Assembly: GCA_947500415.1 (NCBI GenBank)
Contig: CANMRT010000004.1
Span: forward strand, 372,001 to 436,000
Reading direction: 5' to 3'
From: an uncultured Roseicyclus sp.
GTDB taxonomy: Bacteria > Pseudomonadota > Alphaproteobacteria > Rhodobacterales > Rhodobacteraceae
Length of the DNA: 64,000 bases
The notes beneath the pieces were generated by a model, which had not been told where the DNA came from, searched no databases, and saw only the letters and a program-made list of their open reading frames with translations. The position numbers were made by a program, and so were the translations under genes. Each line of letters opens with the position of its first letter. Position 1 is the stretch's first letter. This document shows, piece by piece, positions 28,148 through 37,420 of the stretch.

Positions 28148-29065
28148 ATGGAGAACCCCATGCCCAAAACCGCCCTCATCCTCGGCGCCACCGGCCGTTT
28201 TGGCCGCCACATGGCAGTCGCCCTGAACCGCCACGGCTGGACCGTCCGGAGCTTCAACCGCGCAAAGGACGACCTCGTCCAAGCCGCTCAGGGCGCGGAC
28301 CTGATCGTAAACGCCTGGAACCCGCCCTATTCCAAATGGGCCAACACGGTTCCGGGCCTCACCAAGCAGGTGATCGAAGCCGCCAAATCCTCCGGCGCCG
28401 CCGTCATGATCCCCGGAAACGTCTACGTCTTCGGCGAGGACATACCCGCGATCATCGGCCCCGACACCCCCCACCGCGCCACGAACCATCTCGGCCAAAT
28501 CCGGCGTCAGCTGGAAGATGCATACCGCGAGGCAGGCGTGAAAACCGTGATCCTGCGGGCAGGCGATTACATCGACACAGAAGCCTCTGGCAACTGGTTC
28601 GACCAGATCATCGCCGCCAAAATCGCCAAGGGAAAGCTCAGCTACCCCGGCCCCCTCGACCAGATGCACTGTTGGGCCTACCTGCCCGACCTCGCCGAAG
28701 CCGGCGCGCAGCTGGCCGGAAAGTTGGACGATTTACCTACGTTCAGCGATTTCATGTTTGAAGGTTACAATATGACCGGCGCGGACCTCGCCAAAGCCGT
28801 AGAGAAAGCAACGGGCAAAACGATCAAAGCGAAACAGATGTCATGGTTTCCGATCCAACTGGCGCGCCCCTTCTGGGCAGAGGCCAAACACTTGATCGAA
28901 ATGCGCTACCTTTGGCGACTTCCACATCAAGCAGATGGCTCGGCTTTGGCGAAGGTCTTGCCTGACTTTCCCCAAACGTCGCTGACGGATGCATTGCGAA
29001 CCGCCTGCGCACCGATGCTTCAGAATGCGATGTCCACCCAAACCAGCCGGTGGTCAGAAGCCTGA
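28148..29065 (+). CDS. NAD(P)-dependent epimerase/dehydratase-family (extended SDR-like) protein
   Basis: KTALILGATGRFGRHMAVALNRHGWTVRSFNR Rossmann motif. Confidence 0.85.
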   Translation: MENPMPKTALILGATGRFGRHMAVALNRHGWTVRSFNRAKDDLVQAAQGADLIVNAWNPPYSKWANTVPGLTKQVIEAAKSSGAAVMIPGNVYVFGEDIPAIIGPDTPHRATNHLGQIRRQLEDAYREAGVKTVILRAGDYIDTEASGNWFDQIIAAKIAKGKLSYPGPLDQMHCWAYLPDLAEAGAQLAGKLDDLPTFSDFMFEGYNMTGADLAKAVEKATGKTIKAKQMSWFPIQLARPFWAEAKHLIEMRYLWRLPHQADGSALAKVLPDFPQTSLTDALRTACAPMLQNAMSTQTSRWSEA

Positions 29066-30165
29066 ACGACTGCTTCCGCCAGTGGCCCATCCTCAGGCCA
29101 GATTACTGCACTGCCTATCACCTCCAGCTCGGCGGCGGGCAGGATGTAGTCGACCCGCAAATCCCCCGGCGTCGGATCCTCCCAATCGGCAGTGGCACGT
29201 CCAAAGGCGCTTTCAGGAGTAGGGTCTTGCAGCGCGGGCAGCGACAGAAGCGCATGAAGCGCCTCGCGCCGCCCTTCCCCGCGCAGTGGGTCGAGGTTCA
29301 AAGTGCCGACATATGCAAAATGCTCTGCCTCGAAGGCCTCGCCGTCCGGGCTCCAACCCTCAAGATAAAGCTCCCAGAACCGCAACTCATCAGCATTGCG
29401 CAGGCCGTTACGATCCTCAGGCCCGTCAAAAACCGGAGCGGAAGCGTGGGAGGTGAGGATGTGAAACGAGCTCTCAGGCAGCAGGATTTCAACATCCCAA
29501 GCCGCAACCGAATGCAGCCGCAATATCGGCAACGCTGCCTCTGGCGTCACGCCTGCGGCGCTGTTGTCCGGTAAATCCTGCCACAGAAGCTCCGAGAAAT
29601 TCCGGACCTCCCCGATGGGATATCGCGACAGAAGGGCCATGCCGCCTGCGCCACTAAAGCGTCCGTAGCCATGAGCATCGCGAGCCCTATCCGTGCGGCC
29701 ATCGCCATCGAGGTCAAAGCCCGTCGGCCAGCCGGAGTTGGGACGCAGGCTGACATAGTGAGGGTAGGTCAACCCACGCTCATCCAGTGCATCAGCGAGG
29801 GCTGAAATCGTCGCGCCACCGGCATTGTAGTCGACGTCCTGCAACACGATGATGTCCGCATTTGCGGCCAGAATGACCTCAACCGTCGCAGCGGGAATTT
29901 CATCAAGCCGAAGGATGTCGCGCAGGATCACACCGGGGCCACGGCCTGAAAGCTCAGTGTGGAAAGTGGCCAGACGTAAGGTATCTGCCGCGGCCGCAAC
30001 ACTCCCGACGACAAGCGCAAAACATGCGATCAGGAGGGAACGGCAGCACCCGGTGCGTCGGTTTCGACGCTGGCGACCAGGCGCGAGCGACGGGCACGGA
30101 TCATCCGCGCAATCCGCAACATGGCCAGCCCGCGCATCACGAGGCTGAGGGGAAGGAACATCCAT
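29020..30165 (-). CDS. Endonuclease/exonuclease/phosphatase-family protein, probably exported (start uncertain)
   Basis: SLLIACFALVVGSVAAAADTLRLATFHTELSGRGPG...ANADIIVLQDVDYN...HILTSHASAPVFDGPEDRNG. The ORF opens at 30267; the start could be anywhere from there down to about 30033. Confidence 0.7.
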   Translation of the reverse strand: MDVPSPQPRDARAGHVADCADDPCPSLAPGRQRRNRRTGCCRSLLIACFALVVGSVAAAADTLRLATFHTELSGRGPGVILRDILRLDEIPAATVEVILAANADIIVLQDVDYNAGGATISALADALDERGLTYPHYVSLRPNSGWPTGFDLDGDGRTDRARDAHGYGRFSGAGGMALLSRYPIGEVRNFSELLWQDLPDNSAAGVTPEAALPILRLHSVAAWDVEILLPESSFHILTSHASAPVFDGPEDRNGLRNADELRFWELYLEGWSPDGEAFEAEHFAYVGTLNLDPLRGEGRREALHALLSLPALQDPTPESAFGRATADWEDPTPGDLRVDYILPAAELEVIGSAVIWPEDGPLAEAVVQASDHRLVWVDIAF

Positions 30166-30998
30166 ATCGTCACCGCCCATACCATCGTCTGTGTCGACCC
30201 CAGCACAGGCACCTGCATCTGATTGGCCGCCATGACGGCAACCACCGGGATGATGAATGGACTGCAAATTCCAAAGATAACGTTAACGCGGGCGTCGCGG
30301 ACCAACCTTTTGATAACGTCTCCACCGGCAGTTGGGTCAAACGTGGGTAGATTTACCCAGACGTTGAAGGCCGTACCACGGTTGGGCCAGTTCCCCGTGC
30401 GCAGCAGTGCCGAGAACAAAAACAGCGACAGGATAGTGATCAGCACGGCAAAGCCAGCCATCGCCTGAACCTGCGTAGCGATGATGGGGTCAACACCTTC
30501 GGGGAGGTGATCCAGCACAAGGCGAAGCGGGCTGAACGTGAAATCCAAAGCGCGACCAACAAGGAACCCAAGCGCGGTGATGACAACGGACAGGGTCGAG
30601 CCTTCGCGTTCTGCACCCATGATGACGGACAGACCAAACAGCATCAGGAACAGCGCGATCACACGAATGCGGTTGAATGGGGGGGCGTCGCGAAACTCGA
30701 TCAGGCCGGGAAACTTGGCGCCGTATTCAAAGGCAGTCACAAGCGCGAAGGCCAATGCAACCAGTGTGATGACTTGCGCGCTTTCCGCCGTTGCGCCCGG
30801 CGCAAGCAGGGACGGCGTCAGAATGACGACGACGATCATTATCGCCCGCACAATTGCGCCGACCAATCTGGTGAACACCGTTACTACCTCAATCTGATGT
30901 CGGTTCATGCCGACACCTTGTTCTGCCTTTTGGCCCGCTTCGTGTTGGGATCCGTCCAATTTCATGTGAATTGGTAAGGATGCCCCTATTGCAGGCAC
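30030..30998 (-). CDS. Multi-spanning membrane protein of unknown function
   Basis: Several TM segments (AIVRAIMIVVVILTPSLLAPGA, VITLVALAFALVTAFEYG, VIALFLMLFGLSVIMG); no family recognised. Start may be internal (MNRHQIEVV). Confidence 0.65.
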   Translation of the reverse strand: MPAIGASLPIHMKLDGSQHEAGQKAEQGVGMNRHQIEVVTVFTRLVGAIVRAIMIVVVILTPSLLAPGATAESAQVITLVALAFALVTAFEYGAKFPGLIEFRDAPPFNRIRVIALFLMLFGLSVIMGAEREGSTLSVVITALGFLVGRALDFTFSPLRLVLDHLPEGVDPIIATQVQAMAGFAVLITILSLFLFSALLRTGNWPNRGTAFNVWVNLPTFDPTAGGDVIKRLVRDARVNVIFGICSPFIIPVVAVMAANQMQVPVLGSTQTMVWAVTIWMFLPLSLVMRGLAMLRIARMIRARRSRLVASVETDAPGAAVPS

Positions 30999-31130
30999 GA
31001 TTTTGACACATTTGTGCCCAATTTGCCCCGGTCCCGCAACTGAAACGGCGCGCCTCTGGCTGAGACGCGCCGGTTAAGCTGCTGACCTGTCACAGTTTTG
31101 CATCACCGCACAAAGGTGCGGCGTAGCGGT

Positions 31131-31736
31131 TCAGACCCAGGGACGCGCCTGTTCGGCCTGTGCCTCAAACGCTTCGATGGAGGCGGATTTTTCGAGCGTC
31201 AGGCCAATGTCATCAAGACCATTGAGCAGGCAATGTTTGCGAAACGCATCAACTTCAAAGTTGATTTCGCCGCCATCGGGGCCGGTGATCGTTTGGCTCT
31301 CAAGATCAACGGTAACGACGGCATTCGCGCCGCGCTCCGCGTCGTCCATCAACATATCGACCTGCTCCTGCGGCAGAACGATGGGAAGGATGCCGTTCTT
31401 GAAGCAGTTGTTGTAAAAAATGTCGGCAAAGCTGGTAGAGATCACGCAGCGGATGCCGAAATCCAACAAGGCCCAAGGCGCATGTTCGCGGGAGGAGCCG
31501 CAACCAAAGTTGTCGCCGGCGACAAGGATCTGAGCCTCACGATACGCGGGTTTGTTCAGCACGAAATCCGGGATCTCGTTGCCGTCATCGTCAAAGCGCA
31601 TCTCATCAAAGAGGTTCACCCCAAGGCCCGAGCGTTTGATCGTCTTCAGGAACTGCTTCGGGATGATCATGTCGGTGTCGACATTGATCAGGGGCATGGG
31701 CGCTGCAATGCCTGTGAGTTTGGTGAACTTTTCCAT
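31131..31736 (-). CDS. leuD: 3-isopropylmalate dehydratase small subunit
   Basis: [92 protein letters not shown]. Confidence 0.97.
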   Translation of the reverse strand: MEKFTKLTGIAAPMPLINVDTDMIIPKQFLKTIKRSGLGVNLFDEMRFDDDGNEIPDFVLNKPAYREAQILVAGDNFGCGSSREHAPWALLDFGIRCVISTSFADIFYNNCFKNGILPIVLPQEQVDMLMDDAERGANAVVTVDLESQTITGPDGGEINFEVDAFRKHCLLNGLDDIGLTLEKSASIEAFEAQAEQARPWV

Positions 31737-31792
31737 GGGCCTCTCCTTGCCGTCGTGGCGTGGCTTACCGCCTTGGCCAGCGGGTCACAAGA

Positions 31793-32602
31793 TCACTCAG
31801 GGGTGGCGAAGGTCATGTTTGCCCAATGGGTCGCCCAAATCGCGCCGTTGTCGGAGGTTTCGGGGTCCAATTCTTCAAGGAACACCGCATCGGCCATATA
31901 GTTCATACCCGGTTCAACCGGCAGAGTTACGACGCCCTCGGCATTTGTGCGGTGAAGCGTGATCTCAACTTCGCCGTCTGCGTTTTCGGCGAAGAGTTCC
32001 ACCTGATAGTCGGGCTGCAACGCGCCGTCATAATAGAGCTGCATCTCGATGCCGCCCGTGGTGTCATCGGTATAGGGGTTGGTGAGAGAGACAAGCTCAG
32101 CCCGCAGCCCGAACTGACGATCCGTGCCGGCACCTTCGCCGATGGACACCATGGATTTTGCATAGCGGATGTAGTTTTCGCTCACGTCTTCCAGGCTCAG
32201 CCCGCGGTCTTCGTGCATCGCCGTGACGTCGCCCAGGTCCTTATGCTCGGCGAAACCCAAGAAGCGCTCCCACTCGGACCAGACGATATTGAGCGTGTTG
32301 GATTGGTAGATGATGATCGACAGGCCCTCGGGCACACCTTCCATGTTCAGTGCGGGAATATCCCCCAGTCGCCCGTTCACGTTGGACCCACCGGTTCCGG
32401 CGATAACGGCGAAAGCCTCAAAGGATTGCGGAAGGAAACTGCTCGGCGCACCAACGAAATCCTCACCCACGCGGATGTCAGCCACCAAAGCATCGCCTGC
32501 GTCGATCATGAAATCGACGGGATCGATCCAAAACTCATGGGCCATGCCCTTGCCTGTGAGTGTCAGTAAAGTAAGTGTCGCGGCAGCGAGTACGGGTTTC
32601 AT
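31793..32602 (-). CDS. DUF4198-type secreted protein
   Basis: Signal peptide then HEFWIDPVDFMIDAGDALVADIRVGEDFVG...; typical DUF4198 N-terminus. Confidence 0.75.
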   Translation of the reverse strand: MKPVLAAATLTLLTLTGKGMAHEFWIDPVDFMIDAGDALVADIRVGEDFVGAPSSFLPQSFEAFAVIAGTGGSNVNGRLGDIPALNMEGVPEGLSIIIYQSNTLNIVWSEWERFLGFAEHKDLGDVTAMHEDRGLSLEDVSENYIRYAKSMVSIGEGAGTDRQFGLRAELVSLTNPYTDDTTGGIEMQLYYDGALQPDYQVELFAENADGEVEITLHRTNAEGVVTLPVEPGMNYMADAVFLEELDPETSDNGAIWATHWANMTFATPE

Positions 32603-32617
32603 GAGAAGGTCCTTCCG

Positions 32618-33745
32618 ATGGATGGTTTAACGATGATGTGGCGTGCGCTGTTGTCAATCGCACTGTTGTTCACGTGTCTGCCAGCGACCGCGCATGAGAT
32701 ACGCCCGACGATCGCAGATATCGAGGTCGGCGAAGCGGAAGTGACCATGTCGCTGCGGGTGACGCTTGAGACGTTGATCGCCGGTATCGACCTGAGCGAG
32801 GTGGACGACACCAACGACGCGCCTGAGGCTGCGGTCTACGACAGGTTGCGCGCGCTTGATCCCGGTGCGCTTGAAGAAGCCTTGCGGGAAGCCTGGCCGC
32901 GGATCAGCGAAGGCTTCATTCTGGAGGTCGAAGAACAGCGGCTTTCGCCTGAGATCGAAACGGTGCAGATCCCGCCTGTAGGTGATGCAGAACTGCCGCG
33001 CGACAGCCTTCTGACCGTGACCGCCGATTTGCCCGACGGAGATGCCGGCGTTCAGATTGGCCTTGCCCCGCAATTCGGCACCTTCATCCCACGCCAGATC
33101 GGTGGCGGGGAGGATGCCTATGAGGGCTTCCTTGATGGTGGCGAACTCACGCCGGAACTGCCGCGCGCGGAGGTGCTGACCGAAGGCTGGCTTGACGTTT
33201 TCCTGCGCTACATCGGGGCGGGGTTTGAACATATCATTCCTCTGGGCCTCGACCACATCCTGTTCGTTCTGGGCCTCTTCTTCTTTGCCACGCAGCTGCG
33301 CCCACTTTTGTTTCAGATCACGGCGTTTACCGTGGCCCATACGATCACCTTGGCACTGGCCGCGACGGGTGTCGTCAGCATCCCCGCAAGCATCGTGGAG
33401 CCGATGATCGCCGCGACGATTGTCTTTGTCGGCATTGAGAACACGCTGGGTTGGGGCAGCACGCGGGGCAGGACGACATTGGTCTTCGCCTTCGGCCTTT
33501 TGCACGGCCTCGGTTTCGCAAGCGTTCTTGGCGACTACGGCATCGCGTCGGACCGGTTCGTTGTGGCCCTGATCGGGTTCAATATCGGCGTGGAGTTCGG
33601 GCAGATCGCAGTCGTGGCAATCGCCTTTGCGCTGGTCGGATGGTTCATGTCGAAGCCGTGGTACCGCAAAGCCATCGCGATCCCCGCATCCCTCGTGATT
33701 GCAGCGATCGGCGCCTATTGGGTGATTGAACGGACCCTTCTGTGA
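32618..33745 (+). CDS. HupE/UreJ-family membrane protein
   Basis: GFEHIIPLGLDHILFVLGLFFFATQLRPLLFQITAFTVAHTITLALAATG...GLLHGLGFASVLGDYG. Confidence 0.88.
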   Translation: MDGLTMMWRALLSIALLFTCLPATAHEIRPTIADIEVGEAEVTMSLRVTLETLIAGIDLSEVDDTNDAPEAAVYDRLRALDPGALEEALREAWPRISEGFILEVEEQRLSPEIETVQIPPVGDAELPRDSLLTVTADLPDGDAGVQIGLAPQFGTFIPRQIGGGEDAYEGFLDGGELTPELPRAEVLTEGWLDVFLRYIGAGFEHIIPLGLDHILFVLGLFFFATQLRPLLFQITAFTVAHTITLALAATGVVSIPASIVEPMIAATIVFVGIENTLGWGSTRGRTTLVFAFGLLHGLGFASVLGDYGIASDRFVVALIGFNIGVEFGQIAVVAIAFALVGWFMSKPWYRKAIAIPASLVIAAIGAYWVIERTLL

Positions 33746-34965
33746 GCTTTGTTCGGGAGAACGCCCGTTGGCTTGCAACCGGGCTTCTCCTGTCCCTCGG
33801 ATCCTCTTTCGGACAGACTTATTTCATTGCGCTTTTCGCGGGTGAAATCCGGGCGGCCTATGGGCTGACCGATGGGCAATGGGGCGGCATTTACACCGTC
33901 GCTACACTCTCTTCAGCCGTCCTGCTGATCGCCCTTGGGGGACGGGCAGATACGATGCGTTTGTCCCGACTGGCTTTAATAGTCGCTGTCGTTTTGGCGG
34001 TGGCTGCCGTGTTGATGGCGGTTGGCCAATCCGTCTGGTTGCTTGTGGTCACCGTGTTCCTTTTGCGGTTCTGCGGACAGGGTATGATGACCCACATGAA
34101 GGCTACCGCCATGGCGCGATGGTTTGTGGCGACGCGAGGCCGTGCGATGGCCATCACCAACCTTGGATATCCGGTGGGCGAGGCACTTTTGCCCCTGCTG
34201 GTCATCGGCGTCGTCGCGGCAATCGGATGGCGCGCGACGTGGGGGGTGACAGCCCTTGTTATCGTGGCCGTGTTGATCCCGTTGTTGATGGTGTTGCTGT
34301 CGCAAGACCGCGCGCCGAAGGGGTCCAATGGCGGGCAGGGTTCGCCGGGCCTTTACGGGCGGCACTGGACGCGTGCGGAGGTTCTTTCGCATCCGCTTTT
34401 CTACGCCTTCATCCCTTTCCTTTTGACACCCGGTTTCATCGGAACCGTGGTCTTTTTCCATGCCGTGCATGTGGCCGAAGTGAAGGGATGGGATTTGATC
34501 CAGCTGGGACCAAGCTATTCCTCCTACGCCATCGCAAGTGTGACGGTTGGGTTCCTGTCCGGGGCCCTGGCGGATCGGTTCGGCCCCACCCGCCTTTTGC
34601 CCTTCGCCTTGATCCCCATGGCGTTGGGCATGTTCCTGATCGGGCCCGCTGATACGCCGATGGAATGGGCGGCGGCGCTGGCGCTTGTTGGCGTGACGCA
34701 AGGCGTGGCGGCGACTTTGGGTGGCACGTTGATGCCGACGCTTTTTGGCACCAACCATCTGGGGTCGGTTCGTGCAATTGCGACGGCGATTATGGTGGTC
34801 TCTACCGCCATTGGTCCGGGGCTGACGGGGTGGGTGATCGATCTTGGCATCACCTATCCGGAACAGGGCATTGCGCAGGGGCTTTGGTGCCTGTTGATCA
34901 GTGCTGCGATGGTTCCGGTGATGCTTTGGGCCGGGCGTTTGCAAAAGCAAAAGGCGCCCGTTTGA
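33742..34965 (+). CDS. MFS transporter
   Basis: 12-TM pattern; ATRGRAMAITNLGYPVGEALLPLL; overlaps the HupE-like gene by 4 bp. Confidence 0.88.
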   Translation: MSFVRENARWLATGLLLSLGSSFGQTYFIALFAGEIRAAYGLTDGQWGGIYTVATLSSAVLLIALGGRADTMRLSRLALIVAVVLAVAAVLMAVGQSVWLLVVTVFLLRFCGQGMMTHMKATAMARWFVATRGRAMAITNLGYPVGEALLPLLVIGVVAAIGWRATWGVTALVIVAVLIPLLMVLLSQDRAPKGSNGGQGSPGLYGRHWTRAEVLSHPLFYAFIPFLLTPGFIGTVVFFHAVHVAEVKGWDLIQLGPSYSSYAIASVTVGFLSGALADRFGPTRLLPFALIPMALGMFLIGPADTPMEWAAALALVGVTQGVAATLGGTLMPTLFGTNHLGSVRAIATAIMVVSTAIGPGLTGWVIDLGITYPEQGIAQGLWCLLISAAMVPVMLWAGRLQKQKAPV

Positions 34966-34975
34966 GGGCGCCTTT
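34950..34975 (+). terminator. Hairpin terminator overlapping the MFS stop codon
   Basis: AAAGGCGCCC-GTTTGA-GGGCGCCTTT; the stop TGA (34963-34965) lies in the loop. Confidence 0.7.
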
Positions 34976-35023
34976 CAGGTGTAGTGAATCTGTAGTTTTT
35001 TTGTAGTTATTCTGTAACTACAC

Positions 35024-36043
35024 TTATTCCCAACCAACGTCGTTGAAGATGGCCTGCGCGAGCGGCACGTTTCCGGCAACGGCGGCGAGGTCCACATCGT
35101 CGGCTTCCCATTCGCCCAGAGCCATGACCGACTCGGCCAGTGGAACACCTTCGACGACGGGGTATTCATCATTGCCAGCGCTGAAATACTGCTGCGCCTG
35201 ATCCGAGGCGAGGTATTCGAGGAAGGCCACGGCGGCCTCTTGGTTGGGCGCGTTGGCCGCGATGCCGCCACCAGACAAATTCACGTGGGCGCCGTTGCCA
35301 CCCTGATCCGGGAAAACCCAGTTGATCGTGGCGCGGTCGGCTTCGTTCAGACCTTCGACGTCACGGCGTAGAGCGCGGGCGAAGTAGTAGGTGTTCGAAA
35401 TCGAGATATCGCATTCGCCCGACACAAGCCCGCGCAGCTGGTCGGTGTCGCCGCCCTGCGGATCGCGGGCGAAGTTGTTCACGACACCAGCGGCCCATTC
35501 GCGGGCGGCTTCCTCGCCGAAGTTCTCGATGATCGAGGACAGAAGAGTCTGGGAGTAAACGTTGCCGGAGGAGCGGTGGCAGACCATGCCCTCATAGGCG
35601 GGGTCGGCGAGATCGACATAGGTCTGGGGCGGGTTTTCGACATCGGCGCTGTCGTAGAAGATGATCCGCGCGCGCTGGCTGAATCCGAACCACAGGTTAT
35701 CGTCGTCGCGCAGGTTTGCGGGGATGCGATCCGCCAGAACGTCGCTCTCGACGGCTTGCAAAAGGCCCAGGTCAGCAGCGCGCTGCAGGCGGCTGGTGTC
35801 GACAGTCAGGAACACATCAGCGGGGCTGTTGGCGCCCTCGGCTTCCATCCGCGCGATCAACTCATCCGCGTTGCCTTCGATGCGGTTGATGGTGATGCCG
35901 GTCGCATCGGTGAAGTCCGAATACAGACGCTCGTCCGTTTCGTAGTGGCGCGAGGAATAGAGGTTCAGCTCCTGTGCGTGTGCGGCAGTGGCGGCTGAAA
36001 CGGCGATGGTGGTGCCAAGAAGGGCGGCGATTGTGCGTGTCAT
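35024..36043 (-). CDS. Fe(3+) ABC transporter substrate-binding protein (FbpA/FutA-like)
   Basis: QELNLYSSRHYETDERLYSDFTDATGITINRIEGNADELIARMEAEGANSPADVFLTVD; signal peptide. Confidence 0.93.
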   Translation of the reverse strand: MTRTIAALLGTTIAVSAATAAHAQELNLYSSRHYETDERLYSDFTDATGITINRIEGNADELIARMEAEGANSPADVFLTVDTSRLQRAADLGLLQAVESDVLADRIPANLRDDDNLWFGFSQRARIIFYDSADVENPPQTYVDLADPAYEGMVCHRSSGNVYSQTLLSSIIENFGEEAAREWAAGVVNNFARDPQGGDTDQLRGLVSGECDISISNTYYFARALRRDVEGLNEADRATINWVFPDQGGNGAHVNLSGGGIAANAPNQEAAVAFLEYLASDQAQQYFSAGNDEYPVVEGVPLAESVMALGEWEADDVDLAAVAGNVPLAQAIFNDVGWE

Positions 36044-36058
36044 GGAAGGCTCCTCGAG

Positions 36059-36133
36059 TTTCCGACTAAAACAGTCAGATGCTTTGAAGCGCAGAGTCGC
36101 CGGGTCGTCAAGATGTTTCCGACAAAAACTATC
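36059..36133. promoter_or_regulatory. Two similar 19-bp imperfect palindromes upstream of the iron-binding protein gene
   Basis: TTTCCGACTAAAACAGTCAGA (from 36059) and TTTCCGACAAAAACTATCGGA (from 36116), 57 bp apart; each contains TCnGAY...RTCnGA dyad symmetry. Confidence 0.55.
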
Positions 36134-36253
36134 GGAGATTGGCAGCTCGCCTCGGATAAGAACCCCTTGAACGTCACACCAGAACTTCGCGGTTGCCGCT
36201 GCGTTGGGAGCGCGTAGGTTTCAGAGAACGGGCAAGAGGAAGGGACAGCCACG

Positions 36254-37420
36254 ATGCGCGCAGGCCTTGCCTTTCTGATCGTCGCCTATTGCCTCAGCCA
36301 ATTCTTTCGCGCGTTCCTCGCCGTTCTCAGCCCTGTGCTTGAGGCGGAGTTAGGGACAACAACGGGCGATCTCGCGCAGGCCTCAGGCCTTTGGTTCGCC
36401 GCCTTCGCGCTGTTCCAGCTCCCCGTGGGATGGGCGCTCGACACCATCGGGCCGCGCCGCACGGCGTTCACATTGTTCAGCATTGGCGCGGTCGGGGGCT
36501 GCGTTGTTTTCGCCGGTGCGAGTGCGCCGTGGATGATCTCGCTCTCCATGGTGATGATCGGCATCGGATGTTCTCCGGTTCTGATGTCTGCCTACTTCAT
36601 CTTCGCCCGCAGCTTTTCGCTCGCCGTGTTCGGCACGCTTGCAGGGGTGACGGTGGGCATCAGTTCCCTCGGCAACCTCCTGTCCGCCGCGCCCCTTGCC
36701 GCAGCGGTCGAGGCCTACGGATGGCGGGAGACGCTCTGGGCCGCAGCCGTGTTCACCGCATGTGTGGCCATAGGCATCGGAGCCTTCGTGCGCGACCCCG
36801 AGAAACCGCAGGGGGAGGCGGTGGGTTCTTTCGCGGAGCTCCTCCGCATCCGCGCGATCTGGCCGATCCTTGTGGGGATGTTCATCTGCTACACGCCCAT
36901 GGCCGGTATTCGCGGCCTGTGGATCAGCCCCTATGTGACGGAGCGGTTTGACGCAACGCTATCGCAGGTCGGCACGGCAACGCTTGTCATGGGATTGGCC
37001 ATGGTGGCGGGCAATTTCCTGTACGGTCCGATTGATAAAGTCTTCAGCCGAAAGTGGGCCGTGTTCGCAGGCAACCTTTGCGTGGCATTGCTGTGCTTGT
37101 CGCTGTTTGCTGTGCCGCCCGCAACGCTACCCTTGGCCATCGCGACCTTCGCGGCCATCGGCCTGCTCGGCGCGTCTTACCCTGCGGTCATGGCCCACGG
37201 GCGCAGTTTCCTACCGCCTCACCTGACGGGGCGGGGTGTAACGCTGTTGAACCTGTTCGGGATGGGTGGCGCGGGCGTGATGCAATTCGCCTCCGGCCCG
37301 ACCCATGCCGCATTGGCGGGGTCCTTGGGCGCAGAGGCGGCTTTTGGCATTCTGTTCGCAATCTTCGCAGCGGTCATCCTTGCGGGCCTGACCGTCTACG
37401 CCTTTGCGAAGGATGGTTAG
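36254..37420 (+). CDS. MFS transporter
   Basis: MRAGLAFLIVAYCLSQFFRAFLAVLSPVLEAELGTTTGDLAQASGLWFAAFALFQLPVGWALDTIGPRRT. Confidence 0.9.
   Translation: MRAGLAFLIVAYCLSQFFRAFLAVLSPVLEAELGTTTGDLAQASGLWFAAFALFQLPVGWALDTIGPRRTAFTLFSIGAVGGCVVFAGASAPWMISLSMVMIGIGCSPVLMSAYFIFARSFSLAVFGTLAGVTVGISSLGNLLSAAPLAAAVEAYGWRETLWAAAVFTACVAIGIGAFVRDPEKPQGEAVGSFAELLRIRAIWPILVGMFICYTPMAGIRGLWISPYVTERFDATLSQVGTATLVMGLAMVAGNFLYGPIDKVFSRKWAVFAGNLCVALLCLSLFAVPPATLPLAIATFAAIGLLGASYPAVMAHGRSFLPPHLTGRGVTLLNLFGMGGAGVMQFASGPTHAALAGSLGAEAAFGILFAIFAAVILAGLTVYAFAKDG

Noticed and set aside
31046-31072. Hairpin CGGCGCGCCTC...GAGACGCGCCG downstream of leuD
   Set aside because: Strong stem, but only TTT follows on the minus strand; not called as an intrinsic terminator with confidence.
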